NCBI RefSeq assembly: GCF_002946835.1
Contig: NZ_CP026652.1
Coordinates: 1,240,001-1,304,000, forward strand
Length of the DNA: 64,000 nt
Direction of reading: 5' to 3'
From: Streptomyces dengpaensis
Lineage (GTDB): Bacteria; Actinomycetota; Actinomycetes; Streptomycetales; Streptomycetaceae
The notes beneath the pieces were generated by a model, which was not told the DNA's origin, did no database searches, and saw only the letters and a list, made by a program, of their open reading frames with translations. Both the position numbers and the translations under genes were made by a program. Shown here piece by piece: positions 28,210 through 36,911 of this stretch. Position 1 is the first letter of the stretch. Each line of letters begins with the position of its first letter.

Positions 28210-28421
28210 GGGAAGGGGATGCGCAGCGCCACCCTGGCATAACCCTTCGCCATAAGAAATTGACCTTAAATACCTCACGTTTGGCCAGAAATACATACAT
28301 TGCGAAATCGTCTGGTATCCGGAAACCGCCCAAGGGCATACATCGGCTCCTACGTGCTTGGCAGCGGGTTCGTCCTCGCTCCCGAGCAGGCCGAGGAATT
28401 GATCCAGCGGGACCCGCGCAA

Positions 28422-28559
28422 CAAGGACGTCCTCTTCCCCTACCTCAACGGCGAGGACCTCAACTCCCGCCCGGACTGCTCCGCTAGCCGCTGGGTGATC
28501 AACTTCCATGACTGGCCCGAGGAACGGGCCCGCGAGTACCCCGAAGTATTCGCCATCGT
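28422..28559 (+). repeat. outer 138-bp inverted repeat, left copy
   Basis: Identical base for base to the reverse complement of 30074-30211. It encodes the conserved stretch from KDVLFPYLNGEDLNSRP to EVFAIV in both copies. Identity at every third codon position, with abrupt divergence on the distal side, points to recombination rather than protein-level selection. An inner dyad GGCCCG-AGGAA-CGGGCC (28514-28530) is a candidate crossover site. Confidence 0.9.
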
Positions 28560-29013
28560 CGAGCGTGACGTGAAGCCGGAGCGGCTCAAGAACAACCGGC
28601 CAGCGCGTCGAGACAGGTGGTGGCAATTCGCCGAACGGGCACCAAAGCTATACGAAACTATTGCCAACCTTGACCGTGTCTTGGTGGTAGCTCGCGTCAG
28701 CAAAACGGCACTCCCCGCGTTCATTCATACCGGACACGTGATTAGCGAAGCGGCAGTCGTGTTTGCCAGCAATAAGGCGACGGATCTTTCCCTGCTGAGC
28801 AGCGGAATCCACTACACCTGGGCTATCAATCGAGGATCCAGTCTCAAGGGCGATCTACGCTACACCCCTTCCGACGTCTATGAGACGCTGCCCCAACTTG
28901 CGCCTACAAGACGCATGCAGGCTGTAGGCTTGGAATTCGACAGATTTCGGAGAAGCGCCATGAATAACCGACAGGCGGGACTCACCAAGCTCTATAACAT
29001 GGTCCATAACAGC

Positions 29014-29105
29014 TCCGTCGTCGACAATGACATTCAGGAGCTACGGAAGGCCCACCAGGAAATCGACGAAGCGGTGGCGGAAGCGTACGGCTGGACCGAC
29101 CTTGA
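29014..29105 (+). repeat. inner inverted repeat, left copy (92 bp, 2 mismatches)
   Basis: Matches the reverse complement of 29528-29619 except at two positions in 29051-29055. It encodes SVVDNDIQELRK and IDEAVAEAYGWTDLE in both copies. Nested inside the outer repeat, it could support a second inversion swapping only the extreme C terminus. Confidence 0.8.
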
Positions 29106-29307
29106 GCTGGGACATGGTTTCCATCAGACCCGACAGGGGCCTCGGTTTACGATCGCTCCCGCTGCGCAGACCGAGGTATTGGATCGACTCTTGGAACTCA
29201 ACCATGAGCAACACGGCGCTAGTTCCGGTTCGGAACCATGTGTCAGGAACCGAAAGCCCGGAGAATCCGCCAAGCTGGGACTCTTCCGCGGAAGGCAAGC
29301 GGATGCT

Positions 29308-29334
29308 CTGTTCTAAATAAAGGGATCAGAACAG
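29308..29334. other. centre of the invertible segment
   Basis: The two convergent reading frames end here with matching last codons (CTG TTC, then TAA or TGA), making a 7-base inverted repeat with a 13-base AT-rich loop. It may double as a weak bidirectional terminator hairpin. Confidence 0.5.
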
Positions 29335-32300
29335 GAATTCGTCTCCGGGCGAGGTCGCCAGGCGAGGCCCCTGCCGTCGACGATCTGAAACTACTATATT
29401 TTGGCATTCGGTACGCGAATGCTGCGAATGGTTGAGTTCTAGAAGTCGGTCCAAAATCTCAGTCCGCACGATGGGAGCGATGATGAATCGGCGGCCCTGC
29501 TGGGTGTCGAAGAAGCTGTGCCCCAGTTCAAGGTCGGTCCAGCCGTACGCTTCCGCCACCGCTTCGTCGATTTCCTGATGGACCTTCCGTAGCTCCTGAA
29601 TGTCATTGTCGACGACGGAACTGTCATGGATAATATTATAGAGCTTAGTCAGCCCTATGCCTCGATTGGCCATGATGACACTCCGCGAATTTTCAAGTGC
29701 CGAACCAGCTTCTTCCATAGCTGCCGTGGTTGGCGGTTGATACAGCGTTTCGAAACAATCGGACGGAATGAATCGAAGATCTGCCTTCAGGGCCGCCGAG
29801 TATTTCGCAGTCCAGCTGTATTGAATATTGCTGGATCGGAACGCCAGGTCGCAAGCGCGACTTGTTGACATGACGACGATCATGTGCGAAAGGACTTGTG
29901 TGGCTGGAACCATTGCTGGCATCTGCGTTCGACTGGTCTGTGCTACCACCAAGACACGGTCGAGGTCCTGGATTGCCTTGAGCATGGCTGGCCTTTTTTC
30001 CGCGTACTGCCACCAGTAGTCCCGGTAGACCTTGCGGTTGTTCTTCAGCCGTTCGGGCTTCACGTCCCGTTCCACGATGGCGAATACTTCGGGGTACTCG
30101 CGGGCCCGTTCCTCGGGCCAGTCATGGAAGTTGATCACCCAGCGGCTAGCGGAGCAGTCCGGGCGGGAGTTGAGGTCCTCGCCGTTGAGGTAGGGGAAGA
30201 GGACGTCCTTGCTGCGCGGGTCCCGCTGGATCAGATCCTCGGCCTGTTCGGGTGCGAGGAGGAACCCCTTGCCCAGGACGATAGAGCCCTGGAAGGACTG
30301 TCCGGAGTTTGCTACCAGACGGTACGGCTTGCCTGAGACTCGCGATCGCGGATCGAGTGACGTGGTCACGCCACGCACGGCCACACCGTCAAGGATGCGC
30401 TCAGCAGAATCCGCCAGCGAGCGGACAGCAGTCCACACCGCGCAATACTCCAGGGCCGCCGACTTCGAAGGCCATCGCGCACTCTTGATGGCACGGCGGA
30501 TCGTGATACCCGCTGCCTCCAGTTGGTCGAGGCCAACCTCTCGCGAGTCGCCCTGCGCCAGCGTGTTCGTGGCGATCAAGCCTGTCTGACCGCCGCTGTT
30601 CAGTAGTTGATGGGCACGGAGCTCGAAGTATGCCACCAGGTCTGCACTACCACGCTTTCCGTGAGCAAGGTAGTCGACCATGTACTCACGGTAGGGCTCG
30701 CCCATCGTGCCCGTGAGCTTCTGGCCCCCCAAGAACGGCGGGTTCCCCACAATCGCGTCGAACCCACCGCGCAGCGAGAACACCTCCGGGAAAACGAGTG
30801 GCCAATGTACCGGCCGCCGCTCCAGCCCCCCGTCCGGCAGCTCCGCCCCCAGCCACTCCTTCGGCCTCACCCGCGCCTCGTGCATCACGTCCGAGTCGTC
30901 GTCAACCCCGTCCTCCATAATCCGCTGGACGATCCACGCCGCCTGCGGGAAGAGGTCCCTGACGCGCTCACCGCCGTCCTCCGCGTACCACTGCACCCGC
31001 CCCGAAGCACAAGTAGCCAGCGCAGCCCCCGCGATCAGGTCACCAACCAATCGCAGCCGCCGCGAATGCCGGTTGACCTCTTCCAACCGCTCCCGCTTCT
31101 TCTGAAGCGCCGGCAGGTCGACGCCCTTGATCGCCGTGATCGCCAACCGCTCCCGGGTCAGCTGATCCACCAACTGCCGCGCCTGCTCAGCCAAGATGTC
31201 AGCCTGCTGCTCCGGCTTCATGTGCACGCCCTGGATCTGCTCCATGTTGTGCACGCCCAGCAGCGAGTCCCCGCACACCAGCCGGTCGTCCAGGAACGTG
31301 AACGGACGCCCCGGGTCCATCGACACCAGCCACAGCGACAGCTTGGCCATCTCCACCGCCATGGGGTTGATGTCCACCCCGTACAGGCAGTGCTCGATGA
31401 TCTGGCGGCGGGCCTCGACAACCACCGGGTCCTGTTCCGCGTCGGCCGCCGTCACGGCGTCGATCGCGCGCCCGGCCCGATAGACCATCGCGTCCGTACG
31501 GCCTTCGTTCTCCCAGGCCTCTATCAGACGGTCGCCCAAGTACCGGCAGGCGGCCACCAGGAACGCCGCCGAACCCATCGCTATATCCGCGACCTTCAGA
31601 TCGAGGATCTGCCCGACGGACTTCAGCCGCCACTCCCCCGTGTCTGCCGTCTGCAGCGGGCCCGGCTCGTACACCAGCGGTTCCAGCGCGTGCAGTACGA
31701 CCTCCTCCGCGAGGAAGCGGGGCGTGTAGTGCGTGCCCGTGTTCTTCCGGAGCGAGGACTCCGTGACGTACAGGGCGCCGTTCGGGATGACCGTCGGCAG
31801 GCCCCGCAGGTCGTCGCGCAGGATGCCTACGAAGGGCACCAGCCGCTCCGTCAGCGCAGGGTCCTTCGTCACCGCGTTCAGGCGGCGCCTCGCCTCCACG
31901 GCGGCATCGGTGGACAGCGGGGCAAGCTTCTTCTCCAACTGCCCTGCCGTGGCGGGCGGCTTGGGGTCCTTCCACTTCTCGTGGATGGCCTTCGCCAGCG
32001 CCTTCACCGACGCACCCGAACCTGACGACGTGGCCGCCTTCGCCGCCAGGGACTCCAGCTCCCGCAGCGGCACCTCGTGCTCCAGGCCCTCGGGACCGAT
32101 CAGGCCCACCATGTGCTCGGTCGCCCTGCGCCCGTCGTAGGACAGCAGCCCCTCGTAGACGTAGCCGATCTGCTCGACGTCCAGGGCGCGGAAGCTGAGC
32201 GTGCGGACCTCGCGGTCCTTGCCCTTGCCGACGCGGACCTCCTGGACCGCCTGGAGCATGTGGAGCACCGTACGGTCGTCTATCGGGAGCAGCGGGGTGG

Positions 32301-33531
32301 TGCGCTCCAGCCACGGATACGTGTCGGGGTCGAAGATCGAGCCGTCGTACGCGGGCAGGTGGAAGCCGGAGCCCGGGTGGTCCACTCCCCCGTACACGGC
32401 GTGGAAGAGAGCGATCAGGCGGTGCCACGCCGACGTCGTGTGCTCCAGTGAGGTCTCGCCCTCCTCGTCCGCGCGCGCCTTCAGCTCGTCGCGCAGGAAG
32501 CGGGCGGAGTACGAGCGCGCGTACACCTCGTTGTCGGCGGGCAGCAGGCCCCGCTCCTCGGCGAACAGGAGGAAGACGATGCGCATCATCACCGCGACCG
32601 CGCCCCGGTAGACCTCGCCCGCGCCGACGCCGGACCCGTGCAGGCCCGGTGCGCCGTGCTCGACGGCCCGGACGTCGGCTCGGCCTATGGCGTCGACGAG
32701 GAGTTCCACCGCCTGCCGTACCTGGACGCCCAGCGCCTCGGTGACGTCCTCGCCCGCCGCCAGGCTCGCCTTCAGCAGCCCGACCAACGTCTCGGACTCG
32801 TCGTACTCGAAGAAGCGGCGGCGCCGCAGCAGCGACACGAACGCGCGGACGACGTTCCGCTCCGCCGCCTCGTTCCAGCCGATGGAGTCGAAGACGGCCG
32901 TGGTCGTGACGCCACCGAGTGGCGCCCAGACCAGGCACCACCAGCGGCCGTCCGTCACCAGGCCGAGCGGCACCCCGTGGTGACGCAGCAGACGGGCGAG
33001 GCGGTCGGCCGGCGCCGCCGCCCAGTCGCCGCCGCCTCCCGCGCGGGCGGTGGGCGCGGTGCCGGCCGGAACGGTCATCCCGAGCAGCCGCACCCGCTTG
33101 GCGGCGGTCTCGGCGCTGGGCTCGGTCGCCAGATCGGTCCCCGGGTCGACCAGGGCGAAGTCGGGGCGGACCTCGGTGTTGTGCTCCGCGACGCGCAGCG
33201 TGAGGCGGTCCAGGCCGTGGTGTTCCAACTCGCCCACGCGGAGAGTCAAGGCGTCGTTCCAGCCCAGGAGCCGGGTCAGGATGTACGCCACCCATTCGTC
33301 GCGCCCCGCCGTCGTGTCGGTCTGCCAGTCGGCGTGGCGGGCGCGCAGCCGGGCGCGTTCGTCCTTCTCCAGGGTGTCGAGCTGGGGCCAGGCCCTCAGC
33401 AGGACGGGCATGGTCAGGAAGGGGCCGGAGACCTCGGTGAGGTCCAGCCACTCCTGGTGCTGCCTGCGGCCGTCGGCGGCCTTGGCCTTGGCGGCGGCGA
33501 CTCCACTGCTCATGGGGCGGCGGGGGCTCAT
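29326..33531 (-). CDS. drmMI: DISARM adenine methyltransferase DrmMI
   Basis: A 1401-residue Eco57I/PglX-like N6-adenine methylase, the class 1 DISARM modification enzyme that marks host DNA. The SAM-binding motif DIAMGSAAFLVAACRYL is near residue 645 and the catalytic GNPPFLGG near 930. Residues from ~1050 onward form the target-recognition region. The start overlaps the drmD stop (ATGA), so it is coupled to drmD. Residues ~1107-1152 are encoded by the 138-bp inverted repeat. Everything after that (about 250 residues, noticeably lower GC) can be exchanged with the silent cassette at 28270-29316. The expected downstream partner drmA is displaced by 22 kb. Confidence 0.95.
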   Translation of the reverse strand: MSPRRPMSSGVAAAKAKAADGRRQHQEWLDLTEVSGPFLTMPVLLRAWPQLDTLEKDERARLRARHADWQTDTTAGRDEWVAYILTRLLGWNDALTLRVGELEHHGLDRLTLRVAEHNTEVRPDFALVDPGTDLATEPSAETAAKRVRLLGMTVPAGTAPTARAGGGGDWAAAPADRLARLLRHHGVPLGLVTDGRWWCLVWAPLGGVTTTAVFDSIGWNEAAERNVVRAFVSLLRRRRFFEYDESETLVGLLKASLAAGEDVTEALGVQVRQAVELLVDAIGRADVRAVEHGAPGLHGSGVGAGEVYRGAVAVMMRIVFLLFAEERGLLPADNEVYARSYSARFLRDELKARADEEGETSLEHTTSAWHRLIALFHAVYGGVDHPGSGFHLPAYDGSIFDPDTYPWLERTTPLLPIDDRTVLHMLQAVQEVRVGKGKDREVRTLSFRALDVEQIGYVYEGLLSYDGRRATEHMVGLIGPEGLEHEVPLRELESLAAKAATSSGSGASVKALAKAIHEKWKDPKPPATAGQLEKKLAPLSTDAAVEARRRLNAVTKDPALTERLVPFVGILRDDLRGLPTVIPNGALYVTESSLRKNTGTHYTPRFLAEEVVLHALEPLVYEPGPLQTADTGEWRLKSVGQILDLKVADIAMGSAAFLVAACRYLGDRLIEAWENEGRTDAMVYRAGRAIDAVTAADAEQDPVVVEARRQIIEHCLYGVDINPMAVEMAKLSLWLVSMDPGRPFTFLDDRLVCGDSLLGVHNMEQIQGVHMKPEQQADILAEQARQLVDQLTRERLAITAIKGVDLPALQKKRERLEEVNRHSRRLRLVGDLIAGAALATCASGRVQWYAEDGGERVRDLFPQAAWIVQRIMEDGVDDDSDVMHEARVRPKEWLGAELPDGGLERRPVHWPLVFPEVFSLRGGFDAIVGNPPFLGGQKLTGTMGEPYREYMVDYLAHGKRGSADLVAYFELRAHQLLNSGGQTGLIATNTLAQGDSREVGLDQLEAAGITIRRAIKSARWPSKSAALEYCAVWTAVRSLADSAERILDGVAVRGVTTSLDPRSRVSGKPYRLVANSGQSFQGSIVLGKGFLLAPEQAEDLIQRDPRSKDVLFPYLNGEDLNSRPDCSASRWVINFHDWPEERAREYPEVFAIVERDVKPERLKNNRKVYRDYWWQYAEKRPAMLKAIQDLDRVLVVAQTSRTQMPAMVPATQVLSHMIVVMSTSRACDLAFRSSNIQYSWTAKYSAALKADLRFIPSDCFETLYQPPTTAAMEEAGSALENSRSVIMANRGIGLTKLYNIIHDSSVVDNDIQELRKVHQEIDEAVAEAYGWTDLELGHSFFDTQQGRRFIIAPIVRTEILDRLLELNHSQHSRTECQNIVVSDRRRQGPRLATSPGDEFLF
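29528..29619 (-). repeat. inner inverted repeat, right copy
   Basis: Partner of 29014-29105, within drmMI. Two perfect blocks of 50 and 37 bases are separated by five bases with two mismatches. Confidence 0.8.
30074..30211 (-). repeat. outer 138-bp inverted repeat, right copy
   Basis: Partner of 28422-28559, within drmMI (residues ~1107-1152). The candidate crossover dyad GGCCCG-TTCCT-CGGGCC is at 30103-30119. The variable blocks between inner and outer repeats are the same length (454 bases) on both sides. Confidence 0.9.
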
Positions 33532-36500
33532 CGGCGGGCTTCCTTTGCGGGAACGACGAAGACGACGGCGGCGGGGAAGAGGTGGGAGCGGGGTTCGCGG
33601 TAGCGGGCGGCGATGGCGGCGAGTTCGCGTTCGCGCTCGGCGGGAAGGCCTTCGAGGCGTTCCCGCCAGCGGCGGCGGTCGTCCTCGAACTGGCGGCGTT
33701 CGTGGCCGGTGAGCTCGTGGGTGGACAGCAGGGCGAGCTGTTCGCCGTCGCCGTCACCCTCCTCCTTGAGCTTGGCTCGCAGGGTGGCCTCGAAGCGGTC
33801 GAGAGTTGCGGTGATACGGCGCTCCTCCTCGACCCGGCGATCGGCGAGCCTGCTCCCGAGCTGGCGGCCGAGTTCGGTGGCGCGAGCTTCCAGCGAGTTG
33901 TAGAGCGGGTCGCGGAGCCTGGGCCAGGACTCGGTGAGCTCCTTACGTAGGTGCGGGGCGGCCTCGGTGCCCTCGGTGAGCGCCTGGGACAGGACCCGGC
34001 CCTGTTCGTTCACCGACTCCCAGCGGCGGAACCGGCCAGTGTCGCCGAACCAGCCGCCCGCGTACAGGACTTCCTCGTGCAGGCGGGTGCCGTCGGTGCC
34101 GACAAGGACGTAGCGCGCGTAGGCGGAGACCAGGGTGGTGGTGACGCCGGGGTCGTCGGAGACGACGGCAGTGACGCGGTTCAGGTCAACCACGTCGGCG
34201 TTCCAGACGGCTGCGGTGAGCAGGCGCGTGGAGAGGGCGACCAGCGGGTGCTTGAGGTGGGCGAGGACCACGTCGTCCTGGGCCTGTGCGGCAACCGCCG
34301 GGGAGAAGGTGAGGGGGCACTGTTCGCCCTCGCGGAGTTTGTGGGCGAGGCCGCGGGTGGCGCGCTCCCAGCTTCCCGAGAGGGGCTGCACCTCGAAGAG
34401 GTCGCCGGGCTCGAACTGCTTGGCACGGAACGAGGAGGGCAGCAGCGCCGGCTGGTTGTCGAGGCCGAGGGCGGTGTCGACGACGCGCTTGACGTTGGCC
34501 GGGGTCAGGCCGAGGGACGACACGGTGCCCTCGTACTGGTCGGCGAGCCTCTTGGTCTGGGCGGTGACGTTCTGCTCGGGCGCGACGTCGCCACCGGTGC
34601 GGCGGCCCTTGATCGGCTTGGGCTTGGCGTTCTCGATGTCGACCGGCGCGATGTCGCCGGTCATGCGGCGCTGTACGGCGTCGGCGAGGACGGCGTTGAC
34701 GGAGCCGAGGTCGTGCTCCATGCGCGCGACCTTCTTGGCGACGCGGGAGAGGAATTCCAGGTCGGCCTCGTAGGAACCCGCCTGGGCCTGCTCCCATCCG
34801 GAGCCTATGAAGTGGTAGATCTCCGGGTCCCTCTTCTGACCCCAACGGTCGATGCGGCCTATTCGCTGCTCGAGCTTGTTGGGGTTGAAGGGTATGTCGT
34901 AGTTGATCAGGCGGTGGCAGTGGTTCTGGAGGTCGATGCCTTCGCCGGCGGCGTCGGTGGCGAGCAGGATGCGGACCTTGCCCTCGTGGAGGGACGGGTC
35001 GGCCTGGAAGCCGAGGCGGATGCGTTCGCGTTCCTCGGTGGACAAGCCGCCGTGGAGGCGTTCGACGCGGCCGCCGTCGGTGAGTTCCTCCTGCTGGAGG
35101 AGGTCGTAGAGCCACTCCTGGGTGTCGCGGTACTCGGTGAAGACGACTACCCGCTCGTTGGTCCAGAACGTGCCGTCGGACGGCCGGCAGATCGCCTTGA
35201 GTTCGCGGATCAGGGTCTCGGCCTTGGAGTCTGGGGCGGCCTCGTGGGTGAAGGCCCAGCGCTCCATCTCCTGGAGCAGGTCCAGTTCCCGGCCGTCCTC
35301 GGCGGGGGTGAGGGAGGTGGAGCGGGTGAGGGCGTCGTCTTCGGCGTCGACGAGGCCGGTGTCGTCGAGGTCGGCGACGAGATCGGCGAACTCCTCCAGC
35401 CACTCGGGGACTTCGGCGGCGGCCGCGCGACCGCGGGAGGAGCCGGTGTCCTCCAGGTGGGAGAGGTAGACCTGGACGGTGTGGAGGAAGGCCGCCGGAG
35501 AGGAGAACAGGCGCTTCTTCAGCAGCAGCGTCACCAGGTCTGCGGCGCGGCGGCCACCACGGGCCTTCGGGGACAGCTTCTTGCGGCGCAGTTCGGCGAA
35601 CGATCCGAGCAGTTGGTGGATCTCACGCTCCTGCGGCGTGTAGTTGACCGAGAGTTCCAGGGTCTTGCGGGTACGGAAGCGGGGCGTCCCGTCGGGGTTC
35701 GTGACGGTGGACTTCAGGCGACGTACGACGGTGTCCTTGAGGGCTTCCTTGTCAGGGTCCACGCCGCGCGCGAAGCGCTGGTCGTCGATGAGTTCCAGGA
35801 GCGCCGTGTACGACTCGGGGTAGCCGTTGTGCGGGGTGGCCGAGAGGAAGAGCCGGTGCTCGAAGTGCGGGACGAGGCGCCGGATCAGCTTGGTCTGCTG
35901 GGAGTCGACCGCGTATACCTGCTTGGGTGCGGCGGGCGCCACGTGGTGCGCCTCGTCGAGGACGAGCAGGTCGAAAAAGCGCTTGTGCTCGCCGTCGGGG
36001 CTCTCCTCGGGGGCGCCGATGACCTCGTCGAGGAGGCGCTGGGCCTTCTGGCCGCGCAGCCAGGGCAGGGAGACGATGGTGAGCGGGTGGACGCGGAAGG
36101 GATTTGCTGCTGTGCCGTGGGTACGGCGCAGACGGGCGCAGTGCTCGGAGTCGACGATGGTGAACTCCAGGCCGAACTTCTCGGCCATCTCGTCCCGCCA
36201 CTTGAGGGTGAGGCCGGCCGGGCAGACGACCATGGTGCGGCGGGCCCGGCCGCGCAGCAGCAGCTCCTGCACGACGAGGCCGGCCTCGATGGTCTTGCCG
36301 AGACCGACGTCGTCGGCGAGGAGGAGGTTGACGCGGGGTGCGCCGACCGCCCGGGAGACCGGCTCCAGCTGGTACGGCTCCACGGCGACGCCCGAACGGA
36401 ACGGAGCCTGGAGGGTTTTGGCGTCGGCAGAGGCGACAGCGGACCAGCGAACGGCGTCGAGGAACGCGGCGAGGCGGTTCGGGGAGTCGTACGAACCGGT

Positions 36501-36770
36501 GGAGGCATCGGGGAGAGAACCGGCGGGCAGCACGCGGCGGCCGGGCTCCACCTCCCAGATGACGGAGAGGGTGTCGCCGAAACGGCCGTCGGCGACGGAC
36601 TGGAGATGGACCAAGGTGGCGCCCCGGCGGTCCTCGTCGCCGTCGGCGGCCGGGGACTGTTCGACGCGTGCGACCACCCATGACTGGCCGCGCACCTCGA
36701 CGAGATTGCCTTCCTCGGGGAGCTGTTCCGCCCCCGTCCGCTCGGTCTCGCGCTGAACTGCTGGCGTCAT
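33528..36770 (-). CDS. drmD: DISARM SNF2-like helicase DrmD
   Basis: A 1080-residue Swi2/Snf2-type translocase that defines class 1 DISARM. The N-terminal motor has Walker A LADDVGLGKTIEAGL near residue 150 and DEAH near 271 (LVLDEAHHVAP). The C-terminal motor has IPFNPNKLEQRIGRIDRWGQ near 620. A coiled, charged C-terminal tail follows. The frame opens at 36866, but that start would overlap the operator and the -35/-10 boxes. The ATG at 36770 (MTPAVQRETERTG), with GAGGGG upstream, is preferred. drmD and drmMI form one coupled operon. Two Ser/Thr kinase genes lie upstream on the same strand. Confidence 0.95.
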   Translation of the reverse strand: MTPAVQRETERTGAEQLPEEGNLVEVRGQSWVVARVEQSPAADGDEDRRGATLVHLQSVADGRFGDTLSVIWEVEPGRRVLPAGSLPDASTGSYDSPNRLAAFLDAVRWSAVASADAKTLQAPFRSGVAVEPYQLEPVSRAVGAPRVNLLLADDVGLGKTIEAGLVVQELLLRGRARRTMVVCPAGLTLKWRDEMAEKFGLEFTIVDSEHCARLRRTHGTAANPFRVHPLTIVSLPWLRGQKAQRLLDEVIGAPEESPDGEHKRFFDLLVLDEAHHVAPAAPKQVYAVDSQQTKLIRRLVPHFEHRLFLSATPHNGYPESYTALLELIDDQRFARGVDPDKEALKDTVVRRLKSTVTNPDGTPRFRTRKTLELSVNYTPQEREIHQLLGSFAELRRKKLSPKARGGRRAADLVTLLLKKRLFSSPAAFLHTVQVYLSHLEDTGSSRGRAAAAEVPEWLEEFADLVADLDDTGLVDAEDDALTRSTSLTPAEDGRELDLLQEMERWAFTHEAAPDSKAETLIRELKAICRPSDGTFWTNERVVVFTEYRDTQEWLYDLLQQEELTDGGRVERLHGGLSTEERERIRLGFQADPSLHEGKVRILLATDAAGEGIDLQNHCHRLINYDIPFNPNKLEQRIGRIDRWGQKRDPEIYHFIGSGWEQAQAGSYEADLEFLSRVAKKVARMEHDLGSVNAVLADAVQRRMTGDIAPVDIENAKPKPIKGRRTGGDVAPEQNVTAQTKRLADQYEGTVSSLGLTPANVKRVVDTALGLDNQPALLPSSFRAKQFEPGDLFEVQPLSGSWERATRGLAHKLREGEQCPLTFSPAVAAQAQDDVVLAHLKHPLVALSTRLLTAAVWNADVVDLNRVTAVVSDDPGVTTTLVSAYARYVLVGTDGTRLHEEVLYAGGWFGDTGRFRRWESVNEQGRVLSQALTEGTEAAPHLRKELTESWPRLRDPLYNSLEARATELGRQLGSRLADRRVEEERRITATLDRFEATLRAKLKEEGDGDGEQLALLSTHELTGHERRQFEDDRRRWRERLEGLPAERERELAAIAARYREPRSHLFPAAVVFVVPAKEARR

Positions 36771-36846
36771 GGGCGCTGTTCCCCTCGGTGTCCCCTGCGC
36801 CGTCCGTAGACAGTGGCCCGTCTCCCCACCGGAACAGCACGATCGG

Positions 36847-36882
36847 AGCGTAACACGGCCCGTCAACTGTGAACAGAGATTA
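36847..36882 (-). promoter_or_regulatory. drmD promoter with degenerate island operator (site E)
   Basis: On the minus strand TGTTCA (36870-36875) and TACGCT (36847-36852) are 17 bases apart. TGTGAACAGAGATTA (36868-36882) matches the reversed operator at about 10 of 14 defined positions: one half-site is perfect and the other poor. The predicted transcript starts near 36840, giving a ~70-base leader before the ATG at 36770. Confidence 0.5.
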
Positions 36883-36911
36883 CAAAGTTGGGGGCGTAGT
36901 ACGTTTCAGCT

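Larger units (their letters stand above)
28270..29316 (+). pseudogene. silent alternative C-terminal cassette of DrmMI
   Basis: An open frame (stop before 28270) encoding a ~340-residue protein homologous only to the C-terminal target-recognition part of DrmMI, from about DrmMI residue 1075 to the end. It has no methylase motifs, no obvious promoter and no good start (TTG at 28300). It reads toward drmMI, and the two stops are 9 bases apart, so the copies lie tail-to-tail. 28422-28559 is identical to drmMI over 138 bases. The next 454 bases encode a clearly different central region. A 92-base block (29014-29105) is again nearly identical. Lower GC in the variable part suggests acquisition. 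Inversion would place this half behind the drmMI promoter. Confidence 0.82.

Noticed and set aside
28210..28626. N-terminal extension of the tyrosine recombinase
   Set aside because: It runs antisense through the conserved drmMI repeat; the recombinase fold starts at MVLDDFISAQ.
33951..36683. 910-residue plus-strand frame opposite drmD
   Set aside because: Mirror frame of a high-GC gene; valine/glycine/glutamate-rich with no motifs. The same applies to long frames opposite katG, the giant helicase and the PQQ dehydrogenase.
36770..36866. Earlier start of drmD at 36866
   Set aside because: It would overlap the predicted -35/-10 boxes and operator, and the residues look non-coding.
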